DNA of 64,000 bases from Amblyomma americanum (lineage: Eukaryota > Arthropoda > Arachnida > Ixodida > Ixodidae): assembly GCF_052857255.1 (NCBI RefSeq), contig NC_135507.1:75263850-75327849 (forward strand), written 5' to 3'. Position numbers and translations under genes: made by a program. Numbering within the stretch: the stretch's first letter is position 1; every line of letters starts with the position of its first letter. The notes under the pieces were generated by a model, which saw only the letters and a list, made by a program, of their open reading frames with translations, did not search any database and was not told the origin of the DNA. This document shows, one piece after another, positions 33,542-46,091 of this stretch.

Positions 33542-34679
33542 CAGTGGTGTATCAGCTCGGAACTTTTTTTTCCGTTTCACCAATGTATTCTCAATCAAAT
33601 TCTGTGCACAGGATACTCTAAATCACGCCCGAATGTGTGTCTGTTGGTGGCATGCCGTCAGCTGTTGCACATTCAAGTTTGGTACCTCAGTATCCCAAGA
33701 CCGTGCGATGTGGGCCAATGACTCGCTGCTAGGTACATGAGGTGTTCACGAGTTTCTCGTTCTCCCACTTTTCATTGCGAAGAGCCTGGCAGCTGCCGTT
33801 CCGGTGAGTTTATGATGGCTTTGAGAAGCCTCTTGCGCAAAAATCTTTGCAGACATTTTTCTCGCCACCTTTCATGTCTTCTGGCCATGTGCTTGTATTT
33901 ACTCGAGGGAAGAGGAGTGGAAACTGATTTCTTTTTAGAGGCCATGTGTGGGCACACATCCTGTACACACTAAATGAGAGTGCGGCATCAAAAGGTTGTC
34001 CAAAAACGAACTGTCTATCCACTTTTCCTTCTACTTTGCAGTGGGTGGCTTTTCGATGTTATTCGGATGCGTGGTGAATGCAGGTAGTTACGCCTTTCTG
34101 ACATGGAAGGGTCATTGGTGTAGCGCACAAAAACCTCGGGTGATGGGATTAAACAAGTGAGTGCTCTATCTTCCAGCTATTTCATGATTACATTGGGAGC
34201 AGTGACAGAAATGGCTTAATAATGAACCTGTTTGTAAAAAGACCTGGGGAGGAGCATATGAAGACGGGGCATATTAGTGGCATCGCAGATTCTGTTCAGT
34301 GTGCTTACCAAATTCTTAGGAGGCCTTCCTGCTGTTGTGACCTGGCTATTGTTAGTACTGAGTAGTGTGCTATTGACACCATCTGCTAGCACACTGGCAG
34401 AGAGAATCACTACAGGTAGAGATTCCACATTATTGAGGCCGATGCTCGCACTGAAACACAGGGATGACTGCCAGATTCTGTCACATTTTGGGGGCACCCG
34501 TGCACTTCTGGCCTGCACATGGTTGCAGTTGAGTAAATAGCATAATAGCACCAGCTGCGCACTTGCTTTCGAAGGATCACCCTGTTGTCTTCTGCAGAGG
34601 CAGCTCTCTCGGCAAAATTAAGCACCACGCAAACACGTACAGAGATTTCACCGTGAGAGTACTGCAGTGGATGTGAACG
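33542..34679. other. No gene recognised
   Basis: Frames at 34216-34551 (-) and 34277-34540 (+) have no domain I know. Some of this may be decayed PLE flank, because text such as gccttgggtctgtctg is not repeated here. Confidence 0.3.
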
Positions 34680-34830
34680 AAGCCACCCACCTCAGTGGCT
34701 GTGGCGTTTGGCTGCCGAGTCCAAGGCCACTCGATCAAATCCAGGCCACATTTTGGTGGAAGAAAAATTACATGTGCTGTGTGACGTCAGTGCACACAAA
34801 AATTTGCTATTCTCTTGCCTCGTACACATT
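34680..34830 (+). repeat. Diverged Ruka-like SINE
   Basis: ccacctcagtggctgtggcg, then gatcaaatcc in the B-box position, ttttggtggaagaaaaatta and gtgctgtgtgacgtcagtgc follow the order of the family with many substitutions. Confidence 0.5.
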
Positions 34831-35027
34831 TACTAGAGGAGAATTGCTTCAAACAAAAATTATAACCAGCAATTTTGAAAACACATAGTGATAGCCAGAC
34901 AATAATGTCCTTCAGAATATCATCTGAAACCTTTTACTGCAAGATGTTTTATTTTAGTAGAAATTCTTTCTAAGACTTGTGGGCTTTCCGAGTCATATAT
35001 CCTTTCAGGCACTAATTATACTCCAAG

Positions 35028-35238
35028 GGCCGCTGCGGTGGCTAAGTGGTTACAGTGCTCGGATACTGACCCAGCCGCGGCGGTCGAATTTCGATGGAGG
35101 GAAAATTCTAGAGGCCCGTGTACTGTGCGATGTGAGTTCATGTAAAAGAACCCCAGGTGGTTGAAATTTCCGGAGCCCTTCACCACGGCGTCTCCTATAG
35201 CCCAAGTCGCTTTGAGACGTTAAACCCCCATAAACCAA
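35028..35238 (+). repeat. Ruka-like SINE
   Basis: ggccgctgcggtggctaagt, tttcgatggagggaaaattc, gcccgtgtactgtgcgatgt, ccccaggtggttgaaatttc, tccggagcccttcaccacgg and ttgagacgttaaacccccat. The B-box region is partly deleted. TSD not clear. Confidence 0.8.
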
Positions 35239-35299
35239 AGAGAAGAAAATTTTCAGAGTTTTATAAGGGGCATGACAGAGTCCACAAAAAAATTTCTAT

Positions 35300-35585
35300 C
35301 TTCTCCAGTGATCAATTATGCTCTCACAACCTTGTGACTACTGGGCCTCCCATGTTTGGTCGCGCTCGTTGCGTCGCACTGTATCGCCTTGCTGTTGCCA
35401 AACATGAATTTGGACACATGCTGGACCTTGGCTTCATGCGTCTCTCCCTCCTGCAGTCCTTGGGCATCGCCCCCCCCCCCCCCCCCCATGGTGCCCAAAA
35501 AGAGCGGTGACTGGCGACCGTGCGGTGATTACCATGCGCTTAACAAGGCCAAAGTCCCTGAACGCTACCCGATTCCCTTCTTATA
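35300..35585 (+). pseudogene. Ty3/Gypsy pol fragment, start of RT
   Basis: Composite frames give [20 protein letters not shown], then [15 protein letters not shown], and [20 protein letters not shown] followed by [10 protein letters not shown]. These are the entry motifs of Gypsy RT. A C homopolymer at about 35470-35487 lies between the two and shifts the frame. The fragment stops at the normal YPIP position, directly joined to a minus-strand gag piece. Confidence 0.75.
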
Positions 35586-36240
35586 GGCATCGATCTTATC
35601 GGCCAGCTCAGCCAGGGATTCCAAGGTCTGAAATGAAGGCACGCTCAGGGTCATGCGCACCTGCAAAGGCAGCCGCTGCAGGAAGAGGTCCTGCAGGAGC
35701 GCGCAGTTGTGTGCAGTAGCCACATTTCCAGCCAGGGCGTTCATACGATGCTGCAGCTCGGGAGGCTTGCGATCTCCGTTTCAGAAGTGCACTGGATGAG
35801 CGTTGCCTTAAGATGATCATAAGGGCGATAGGCAGGCGGAGAACGTAGGTCGTCGCAAACAACCGCAGCAGTTGTAGGCGTGAGCCCCCCAATAACATGG
35901 CCGAACATGATCATCTGCGAAGTAACATGGTGCTGACGAAACAAGGCCTTGATCGTCAGGAACCGAAGTTCTGAGTCTCATGACCAGAAGTTGGGGAGCT
36001 TGAGGGCGGAGACTACGGGCTCGCGAGGAGGTGGCGTAAGAGGCAACGGAGTCGGTACACGAGCGAAGGAATTCATGGCCATGGCTTGCACGATCGGTGG
36101 AAGGCAGGCAGGCAAAGGCAGCCGGGGACTCGAGCTCTGAGCGGCGGTAGGTCTAGCTAAGCGTTCGAGGCAAGCGCAGGTCAGGAGCAGAGTGCGAAGA
36201 AGCGAAGTCTAGAGTCACCAAATTTGTGGAGAAGTACCGA
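35586..36240 (-). pseudogene. Gypsy gag fragment in opposite orientation
   Basis: The minus strand carries AYRPYDHLKATLIQCTSETE, then after a frame break MNALAGNVATAHNCALLQDL, FLQRLPLQVRMTLSV and LESLAELADKI, the arrangement of a retrotransposon gag (capsid) domain. The N-terminal part is decayed. It abuts plus-strand pol at 35585/35586. Confidence 0.65.
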
Positions 36241-38007
36241 CACAAGTCGTTGTCGGGTCTCCACAAAATAGATTTGACAGGACCCGCTCAGTCAGATGCG
36301 AGTGGGACAGCATGCTGCCGCCATTCCACTGTGCAGCTACGAAAAATCGATTCTGTTCACGCTTGGCAGGTGTGCTGGGGCATGTCGTCGTCTTTGGCGG
36401 CCGGACCACTATACCACAACCTTGTATGTGCAAATTGAGGGTCAGAACAGTTTTAAAGGTCTGAATGATATAGTTTTTTTTCCTGCCATATGAAATCGCT
36501 ATGTAACAAAATGACCACATTTTATGCATTCTGATGTGTTAATGTTTGCAAGACAAGCAAACCAAGACAAACTTATTGAAGCCATAACAGGGCTACTGTA
36601 CATCATGGAGGCGTCAATTTTGAAAGTGATTATCTGTGCTCATTTTGCATGCCTGGCTTAATATGTTTTTACATGACCTTTCAGATTCCAGCACATTTTA
36701 TTTCGTCTGTGTTTGTAGGAACTGCATTCCATATACAATGTTTTGATGCTGCTCAAGTCGCATCCACAAATCGCATCCACAAATGTGGATGCAGCACCTC
36801 ACTGGGTTTTCTCTACATACTGAAAAAGTTCACTGAAAACCTATCTGCATGTTTGTGGTATGATTTGGGTATCTTTCATGCAACTGAATTGTGTTACACC
36901 ACTTGTACTGACTGCCAGGTACTATACCCTGTCGAGATGTTGCAGTTTGGGTGATGCAGCGAACTCATGTACTATTCACGTGCAGGAATAAATTATTTTT
37001 ATTACATTGCTGTCATTTGCTTTAACTTTCTAAAAAAAATGATATGATTCATGTGGTGAACAGTGGCTTGCATTTGATGCTTATTTTCAGTTGATACAGA
37101 AAAAGTAACACTGCTCCCCGCATGTATGCTAATTTAAGAGAATACTTATTTCTAGCCTGTGCCATGCTGTGTTCTTGTTACCTCCTGCACCAACACCCTA
37201 TTTAAGGATAGCACAGTCATCTATTAAAGAAAAATGATAGCACAAATGTTAAGAGACAGCAGAAGAATAAAACTCTATTAGCTGCACACCCACATTCCAA
37301 GACAGGGTAAGAACCAGAAAGACAGCAGCAAAAAATTGGCTGCAGGCAGTCACAGGCGAAAAGACATCAGGAAATTTGCTGGCCTTAAGAAGCCACAGCT
37401 GACACAGGGCAAGCAAGGTACTGCAAAGAGATAAATTGGAGACGACAGTCCTGGTACCGGATGTGACCCGTCTGATGATGAAGACCAACTAGCCCGTGTG
37501 TCAGTTCTGCAGCAGTATACAGTCAGCATTAACTTTCAAGCATCCTTTTTATGCTCATTCGTGCTTCATTCATAAGCAGTGTTCATGCTTGGTATCACAA
37601 CAACACTGTTCCAAGAGTAAAAACAAATGATGTGCTAGAGATGGATTAAAGTCGATGTAAGAATTTTTTTCATGGCCAGTTAACTAAAACTAATTCAGGA
37701 ATGCTTAATTTGTCCCAGCACTAAACGATGCGCTCACAGTTCACTTAAAAGCTCAGAAGTTGCATTGTTTCTTTTTTACTTCCTACTCCTTACTTCCCTT
37801 TTTACTTTCTAACAAAGCTGACAGACATCCTGAAAGCACTGAATTCAATTATATGTCACTGCACCTTACAATGTGCTAATCGGCACGTAAGGTAAAGTAT
37901 TGAAGTTGACAACATTTTACTCTACATAAAGTTGTTCAAAGTTAAGTATATATCTGATATTAATATACGAATGAAAAGATAATTGATCATAATTAATCAG
38001 AAAAACA
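36241..38007. other. No gene recognised
   Basis: AT-rich sequence with short frames and a small duplication (cgcatccacaaa, 36759-36784). Confidence 0.35.
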
Positions 38008-38240
38008 GCTGCTGCGGTGTCTCGGTGGTTATGGTGCTCGGCTGTTGACCCGAGAGGCGCGGGTTCGATCCTGGTTGCGGCGGTCGCATTTCGATGGAGG
38101 TGAAATGCTAGAGGTCTGTGTACTGTGCAATGTCAGTGCATATAAAAGAATCTCAGGCGGTTGAAAATTTTCCGGAGCCCTCCATTGCGTCGTCCCATAG
38201 CCCGAGTCGCTTTGGGACATTAAACATGAACCATAACCAG
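38008..38240 (+). repeat. Ruka-like SINE
   Basis: gctgctgcggtgtctcggtgg head, B box gggttcgatcc near 38059, tttcgatggaggtgaaatgc, gtactgtgcaatgtcagtgc and a tail ctttgggacattaaac. Only a short CAGAA repeat flanks it, so the TSD is uncertain. Confidence 0.8.
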
Positions 38241-39614
38241 AAGCACAATGTTGATGTCTGTGTGCCACATCAACAGGGTGAAAAATGTTCCACTGTTGAA
38301 AGATTCCTACTGAGTGTTAATGTGAAGTACATTACATTGCACTGCTGCGTGTAGCTTCATAGACCGTCATTGTTACATATGTATCAAGTTCAGTGCTCTC
38401 CTTGCTATTTTTTCTCTTCCATGTTCCTACTATTATACATTCTTTTGCCATGATGGTTTCATTGATGTCGTCGAGTGAAACCTTCAGAAAATGTGACCTA
38501 CCTCTGCGGTGATGCAGTGACGAAGCCATTCTGCTGCACGAACTATGTTACATGTTTGATTCCTTGTGAGAGGAGACTATTTCGATGCAGACTAAGTACA
38601 AAAACTAAACTCCGCGCACATTATTTCAAATCACGTGAAACAACTCCAGACAGTTGAAATAAATCCAAGGCACTGAACTATACCGTGCGTCATCACCGAG
38701 ACTGGATTGGCTTGGAATACACAATAATTTCATTATATTCTTATCAGATTTTACATGCATTTTAACTCAGATGTGTCTGTTATGGCATTTTAATATAAAA
38801 AACGCACCAGTTCTGCAGCCTAAGCGCTACTGGAAGTTAGGAAGTAGTCACTGTACTCCCACGTTGTCATATTTTCAGAAATTGTGTAACAACAGGGGCA
38901 CTCTAAGCAGCCTTCTACATTCTAAATTAGCTTTCTACTCCCGGTGGCCAAATAACTCGCAAGTTTCTCATGCTTCATGCTAGTATTTGTAATTCTAAGT
39001 TGCTATTCCTGAAAAGTATGTATTCAGTAACTAAATATGTGTCACTAGGCCATATTGTAGGTTTATCAATACACAGAGACCCATGGAGTGATAACTACTA
39101 GCCCTATGCCTGGAAATTTTCTTGTGTGCATTCATGGGAATGCCTAGAGCATGGAGATATATTTCGACTTATGCTAGCAAAGAGAACTTTTGCTCAGGTC
39201 TCACGAGGCTATCTTAATTCATGTGGGAGCTGGCTCCTCATGAGAGGGAATCTGTCAGGCTGAAATCAGCTGATTTTTTAATTGCAAGCCCAGGAAGTTT
39301 CTCTTGCAACCTTTTCAGCAGACTGACAACCGTGCCGTGTTTTTGTTGGAGCACAGATAATATGCACGATACTCTTAGTCAGGTTTAAATGACTACTAGG
39401 AAGTTGCCCTGAGTCTGCAGTGTCTTCAACAGCCAGTCTGCTTTCACACAGGTGTACAGGTTCTGAATGGTGGCAGTCCCTCAACAAAGAACCTAATGAA
39501 CAGTGATTTCACTTTGCTGCCCAAATGCTAAAGGTGTGAGGCATCGGCGCTTTCAACTGTGTGGTCATGCTTGTGCTGTGTGGCTCACTACGCGACTGCA
39601 CACGGGAGCTTAAC
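38241..39614. other. No gene recognised
   Basis: AT-rich, short frames, no repeat partner found. Confidence 0.35.
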
Positions 39615-40030
39615 AAAAGGAATGTATAATTCCTTTTTAACGCGACAGCATTAGAGGTCCCATTCACAAGAAAGTGGGCTTCTGTCCGTCCATGTCACGA
39701 AAAAGCAGGTGGCAGTGAAATTAATTCAAATAATTTCAATGCCATTCCCACCTGCACACCATGCAACTGCGCATCAGCTCATTTGGGTGAAAGATAAGAA
39801 AGCCTCTCAAATAACTACCCGCAAAAATGAGCCTTGCGGGAGACCTGGAAGAGCAACCTGTGTCTGGCAAGCCCCATCGGTGGCTCTGTTTGAAGCAGCT
39901 ACCTGCCGGGGCACTGGCGCATGGCTTAAACACTGCGCCAAGAGTGGTATGAGGACTCCCCACAATTTATGAACCTGTGAAAGAGGAGGAGTTGTTGTGC
40001 GGGAGGGATCTTGTGCTATTGAATTACACT
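39615..40030 (+). repeat. Dispersed repeat R2, copy 1
   Basis: It begins with ctttttaacgcgacagcatt, and its distal part has agccccatcggtggc, ctacctgcc, gcactggcgca and gagtggtatgaggactcc. The same order of blocks occurs at 58208-58640. It is noncoding and diverged. The tRNA-like character of the distal block suggests a composite SINE. Confidence 0.45.
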
Positions 40031-40643
<613 letters not shown>

Positions 40644-40738
40644 TTTCACTGGCGGCTGTGTTCAGTCTCGTTGTCATGAGGCTGAAAATGGAATAGTCGT
40701 TCTTCAAAAACAACCTCACTGAAGTATAAGGCCCGACA

Positions 40739-40967
40739 GCCGTCGCGGTGGCTGAGTGGCTACGGCGCTCGGGTGCTGGCCCGTAAGACGCGGGTTCGAT
40801 CCCGGCCGCGGCAGTCGAATTTCGATGGAGGTGAAATTCTAGAGGCCCGTGTACTGTGCGATGTCAGTGCACGTTAAAGAACCCCCTGTGGTCGAAATTT
40901 CCGGAGCCCTTCACAACGGCGTCTCTCATAGCCTGAGTCGCTTTGGGACGTTAAACCCCCATAAACC
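40739..40967 (+). repeat. Ruka-like SINE, complete, with 14-bp target duplication
   Basis: Head gccgtcgcggtggctgagtg, B box gggttcgatccc, tttcgatggaggtgaaattc, gcccgtgtactgtgcgatgt, cagtgcacgttaaagaaccc, tccggagcccttcacaacgg and tail gggacgttaaacccccataa. TATAAGGCCCGACA lies on both sides (40725-40738 and 40968-40981). This is the best reference copy in the window. Confidence 0.92.
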
Positions 40968-41284
40968 TATAAGGCCCGACAAGCTGTATATATAACTAGC
41001 ATAGATCGCATTTGAGAGGTTTCCAATTCTGAACAAAATTGTGCAAAGTAAATGCACCGCGAGCCCGGCGTGACCGCGTGTGCTGCGGCATATGACACCT
41101 TTCAGCATTCTTCCTTTCGAACCTGCACACTGGCGGTCCGTTGCGCGATTTCACCCCGCTACATCTTCCTTGCATGATGCTTTAACATCGCAGCCAGGCT
41201 GGCCAGTCAGACGTGCACACGCGGCGCAAGCAAAAGCAAGCGCGCCACGCCCCCGTTGCGCATATTGCGCAACCGATGCGCAGT

Positions 41285-41464
41285 CGATGTAGGCGGCGGA
41301 CTGCTGTTGAGAAGTTTTAATGCAGCTGACCATTTTATTAACAATGCATTTCAGTTTGTGCAATAAGTGGTGTGCTCGAACAAACGTAAGTGGCGTAATC
41401 GCTTTGTTTTGCTTGTGTTTTTGTGTTTAGTGACGTAACCGGAACTTCCGCTGCTGCAGCTTCG
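41285..41464 (+). repeat. Dispersed repeat R1, copy 2 (5' part)
   Basis: Matches the minus strand at 8060-8245. It is interrupted after ctgctgcagcttcg by a SINE; the remainder of the R1 copy is at 47520 onward. Confidence 0.65.
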
Positions 41465-41510
41465 CCCCGCCGCGGTGGCTCAGTGGTTAGGGCGCTCGAC
41501 TACTGATCCG
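41465..41510 (+). repeat. Ruka-like SINE, 5' head of a split copy
   Basis: ccccgccgcggtggctcagt, ggttagggcgctcgac, tactgatccg, then unrelated sequence. The missing body is at 47241-47519. The upstream TGCTGCAGCTTCG (41452-41464) recurs exactly after that body at 47520-47532, showing the two pieces were one insertion. Confidence 0.88.
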
Positions 41511-42899
41511 ATAGAGCTACTACAACCAACACTAGAGCGAAAGCGGCGGCAGCACTCCCATGTAAACCCTCTCCACTTTTTTTATAACCGTGGACGACAG
41601 CCATCTTGTTACTCCTCTCATGGTTCCCTGCATGGTCCAGGCGACCTAGACCAGGTTTAACGGCAGTTTGCAGCGTACTAATCTGGCAACCTCACAACTT
41701 CCCCCAGTGTGGCCGCACGCTTCGTAGTGCGCGTCAAAAAGTTGTACGAGGAATGGTGCTGCGGCTTGCTTACGTACTGTGTTGATTTCCTTTCTAGTTC
41801 ATGCGCAAAATGTTCGCGATGGTGCGCGCACGAAGATACTTCCAGGTGGTGGCGAATCTTGTGCCGCTCATTACGTATGATTTGTGTTTGTGTGAGCCGA
41901 GATCAACGAGGATGGTTGGCGAGGTTCAGCAAGGTTTGTTTTGATGTACGGGGTATTATAAAACATGCATGTCCCATGCCTTTTGGCGTAACCTGGAGTC
42001 TCTTTAGTAAAGTGTGCACCATCGCCACCTCCTGTCTTCTCCAGCGGTCAGATCTCGTTGGTGTTCCATACAGGAGACGAGGCAGAAGGGAGACGACACT
42101 CGCGCGGAGTGCAGCGCATGCCTTCTGTACCGCTGCCTGTTAAGATGCGAATTCTGTTTGAATACAACGGAAGATCTGTAACAGACTCCGTTCCGAAAGG
42201 TTTAATCTGCTTGCAACGAAGCACCAAAGCGTACATACATGGAAGAGCTTTATGCAAGAGACATGTGGGATAAGTCGCACTCGGAGAGCACTAACAGAGT
42301 ATTGTGCAAGGTGATGATAGTAAAGAGAAACGTTGGAATGCGGTTTGCTTGCGTACAGCTTTGGAAATATTAAAAATTCAGGCCATATTCTGTAAAACAA
42401 AAAATTGACTATCAGTGTATCTGCACAATTACAAGCATGTGAGATTATTAAGCAACCTGCCACTGCAAAGTTACAGCTGGTTTCATAGTTGACAGTCATT
42501 TAACTTCTGCAGTTATGTTTGTGAATGCCTGCTTTTTATTTCTGCCATAAATTCACTGATATTACTGTTGTACACACTAGACAAAAGTATCATAGCTTGT
42601 AAATAATGTCTCAGTCATACACAATATAGCATTCAATACTTTGCACATCTTTTCACACACTCAAAGAATGCACATGAAAAAAAAATAGAAACAGTACCAA
42701 GACCTCTGCTCTCATTTGTTGAACACCTAATAGGGCAGCCTTGATGCAGTACTGAAGGAAACTTGAAAAAAAAAAAACACATGTTCAACATAGTATCAAT
42801 ACAGTGATTTTGCATTAACAATGTTCGAATAAATGTTCGATGTCACTCTTCATCATACTTGTTATCTATAGCAGGACTGTGCATTTGGTGCAGATCCCT

Positions 42900-42962
42900 T
42901 CAGAAATAGCATCCCTCATAGCCTGTGCCACTCTGGGATGTTAAACCCCACAAAACCAAAAA
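42900..42962 (+). repeat. Ruka-like SINE tail fragment
   Basis: catccctcatagcctgtgcc, ctctgggatgttaaacccca and caaaaccaaaa correspond to the last part of the SINE. The rest is missing. Confidence 0.5.
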
Positions 42963-45039
42963 AATAGAACCTTCAGAAATGCACATGAGCATCTGTGTAA
43001 AAGCTGAAATGTGCAACTGCTTTGCATTTAGATTTCTTTAACGCGAATAAATGTTTGAGTACCTGCTGAGCACTTCAGTGATCTTAGCTTCAGAAACATT
43101 TTCTGCACTGAAGATTGCACTGGTGAAGAGTTGTTGCATTACACATATAAGGTGTGTTTTAAGGAACTTCAACAAAAGGATTCTTATTTCTTCTACTACA
43201 ATCAACAGACATATTTACCTTGCGTGTCATGCATCATTGCCATTTATCTGACATAAGGCGCGACAAGAGATCTTTGCAAGGTAATGGAACGCAGTCCTGA
43301 ATTTTACACTGCGATACTACTATATATACATGTACATTGGCCAGGTTCATTCCTACAATGCACTGGTGAAGCTACCCCACTACTGTCGCTGTATCAACAG
43401 TTGTTGAACGCCAACTTGTGATAATGTAAAATCAGGAGTATTTAAGAGAATATGCAATGCGGCTAGTTGGCACAGCTGGTACTCTGTATTTTGTAATAAA
43501 TTTTCGGCGTGTGTAAGACCCCCAGGTATCAAAATTATTGAAGAATCCTCTTCTGCAGCGTGCTGCATAACCCAAGTGCGACTTTGGCTTGTAAAAATTT
43601 ATTATTATTAGTTTATTCGTGTTTTCTTCATTCCTTGCTTTGCACTAAATAGTTGTTAAGTTGCGGTGCAGACAAAGGGAGATAATCGAGGGGCTCATTA
43701 TGACATATACACTGACAGTTCATTAACTTTGGATTCCTTCATGTATATGTCGCTAAGTTGATTAGTGCAATTGAAAATGGTTGTTATTGATGCTGAAACA
43801 AGATTTGCTTTGTAAGCAGTGCTCTAACATATGCCCCTCTTGCCTTCTCTGTTATCCTTCTAGCCTCCTCTCTCAGTCTGAGTGTCACATATTTCTTCAA
43901 AACGAACTTGATCACTCCAATTACATGTACTGGGCTCTGTTTGTAATGTTCTACTTCATTCAAGCCCTGCTCATGTCGTTGGCAGAACTGCTGGAAGGAC
44001 TGTGGCCAAGCGGTCAACGTTTTTGTGCCCTTGCTCATCACTGCAGCGGAAAATCTTTTTAAAAAAACGCGACAGTGCCGTTATGAATTTTTCAGAGAAG
44101 AACAGTACTCACACATAAAGCACGATGGCGGCATTCTGCGGAAACTCTGTGCACGAGCGAGACAAAGCGGTAGATCGCGAGGCGCGGAGCCACAGCGCGC
44201 TGCGTGCTTACGGCGTCTACTGAGCAACTGACAGGCGAGCGTGTATAAGCGGACGGTTCTGTTCTCTTTATTATCTTATTTGTTATCTGTGTTCTTATGC
44301 TTTTGATCGAAAGCGGACTTACTTGCCCGGCCGACTTCTATGGTAGTTTCGGGTGTCGCTCTGAACGCTGCCGACGGGTCCAGAGTCCAGATTCTTGTGT
44401 GCGATCGATCGACCGCCGTGCGCGCAAGAGATACGATCGGCCAACGTGCGCACGGGAAACGACTTGCGTGTGCAGCGCTTTCCTGGCACAGAATCAGACA
44501 TCCAAAACCAACACCAGCAGTGAAAGCAACGTTCGTGCGAAAGACTGCGAACCGAGCGGCGGGAGTGAATGAGTCCAAAGTGCGAAGAGTGGCTAGAACG
44601 CACGGTCGAAAAAGAGGGAGACCGCTCTCAGTGGACAATGCAAGCGAGTGCCTTGAGCAGACACATGGAGTGGAGAGGTGTGTAATGCAGCGCGTATTGG
44701 GCGTATGAAACTGCCGTATCTTAATTCTGTCCTGCAGTCTACGCCGTAAGTAGTAATAAACTAGCATACGTAGATAACCTACAGCTGCTACAGCAGACGA
44801 AACGAAAACGAAACTTTCCCAAGTTTTCTTGTACACGTTTGCATATTTCAAATTTTGAAACAACAAAAAGAGTTTGGTGTAATGCTCAAACATCTTCTTG
44901 GATGTTTAAAGTTTTAGAAGTTTATATTTAATGTAGCTATATTGAAAATATTCGCTTAATTTTCAGTAGCGCAAACAACTAATAAGTACAGGCAACTATG
45001 GGAGTAGCAAGATGGCGCTGCCCGAGTGTATGACAACCT
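42963..45039. other. Unassigned sequence within the insertion
   Basis: 44100-44710 is GC-rich with overlapping frames (205 codons on minus, 122 on plus) that show no domain; either could be part of a gene but nothing decides it. The remainder is AT-rich. Confidence 0.3.
45033..45039. repeat. Target-site duplication of the THAP transposon, left
   Basis: ACAACCT, repeated at 47211-47217. Confidence 0.75.
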
Positions 45040-45668
45040 TACAGTGCTCTAGAATATGGGTAGTGGGTTCAGGGAGCGGCCAGCGGTGAGGCGACTTGTG
45101 TCGACGATACCAGATGGCGCCACTAGAGCATGGGCTGTATGAAATGCGGCGCGCCGCGCCGTGGATGCGCGCTGTGCATAGAATCGTCGGAGAAATAAGC
45201 AAGGCTCTGTCTTTTAAAACAGGTCCTACAAATAGGTGAAGCTGTACACAGATATTGTCGGCGAATCAAGAAAATTAGATGTAGTAGTAGCCAACAGCCG
45301 ATAGCGCGGTGGTGCGGACGAGCGGCCCCGTTAATGCTTCGCAACGCTGATCGTGCTCTTTTGCAGGTACGGCTCCCATATTTCAACGTTAGTGCATACT
45401 AGTATTATCGCCGCCCATAGGAAAGGCTGAGTACAGGGAGAGGAGCAAACATTCTATCGATCATCGGGGTTATCCAGCGGCCAACTCGAAGCTGTCGGCA
45501 AACGTGGCCGAGTGTACTCCAGCTTGAGCCATCGGAAGCGTTTTAGTAGAGGGGCGGGGCAACAAGAAATTGGAATAAAAAAAAACGCTTCACTTAGAGA
45601 CCGTTGTGTGTACAGCGTACTATATGTGAATGCGATAATTTTAAGTGTGGTATGCATGCCTCTGTTTT

Positions 45669-45873
45669 GTAAAAAGGAAAGGAACGCCGACCAAAGGTTG
45701 TTGTTAAAAAAGAAGACGCTCTGGCTTCCCTATGGAAGCCTTGATAACTCTGATCAAGGCTTCCGTAGGGAAGCCGAAACGTCTTTTTTTCTAACAACCT
45801 TTGGTCGGCGTTCCTTTCCTTTTTACATGAATCTTCTACCTGACCGGACGAGTTTTCGTCGAACTTTAGATTT
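45669..45873 (+). mobile_element. 205-bp palindromic Penelope-derived mini-element
   Basis: 45669-45826 is an imperfect palindrome: gtaaaaaggaaaggaacgcc, gaccaaaggttg, ggcttccctatggaagcc, then its inverse including ggcttccgtagggaagccga, aacgtctttttt, caacctttggtc, ctttcctttttac. A one-sided 47-bp tail follows with cctgaccggacgagttttcg and tcgaact. The boxes gaaacgtctttt and cctgacc-gacg-cgtcgaact match PLE-C. CATGCCTCTGTTTT and CATGCCCCTGTTTT flank it (45655-45668, 45874-45887), 13 of 14 matching. Confidence 0.75.
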
Positions 45874-46003
45874 CATGCCCCTGTTTTAATTGTTGTTTTG
45901 ATGCATGCATTTTTTTCATCAAAACGAAGGGTCAATTGCCGCCGATGTATAAACGCTGATGAATGCGACAAGATAAAATAATTTTTATAAAACAAAGCAC
46001 TCC

Positions 46004-46009
46004 TTTATT
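46004..46009 (-). terminator. Poly(A) signal AATAAA for the THAP transposon transcript
   Basis: AATAAA on the minus strand, 83 bp beyond the stop of the C-terminal frame. Confidence 0.6.
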
Positions 46010-46091
46010 GCAGCGCTCCAACTATGTATGCGCAGTGTGAGACATATTCTTGAATTTCTCAAAGGAATGCCGTGTTTTCTTGTTTGCGCGA

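Noticed and set aside
44276..44893. 205-codon frame on the minus strand (and a 122-codon frame on plus)
   Set aside because: GC-rich overlapping frames in all phases, no domain, no splice or start context; not reported as a gene.
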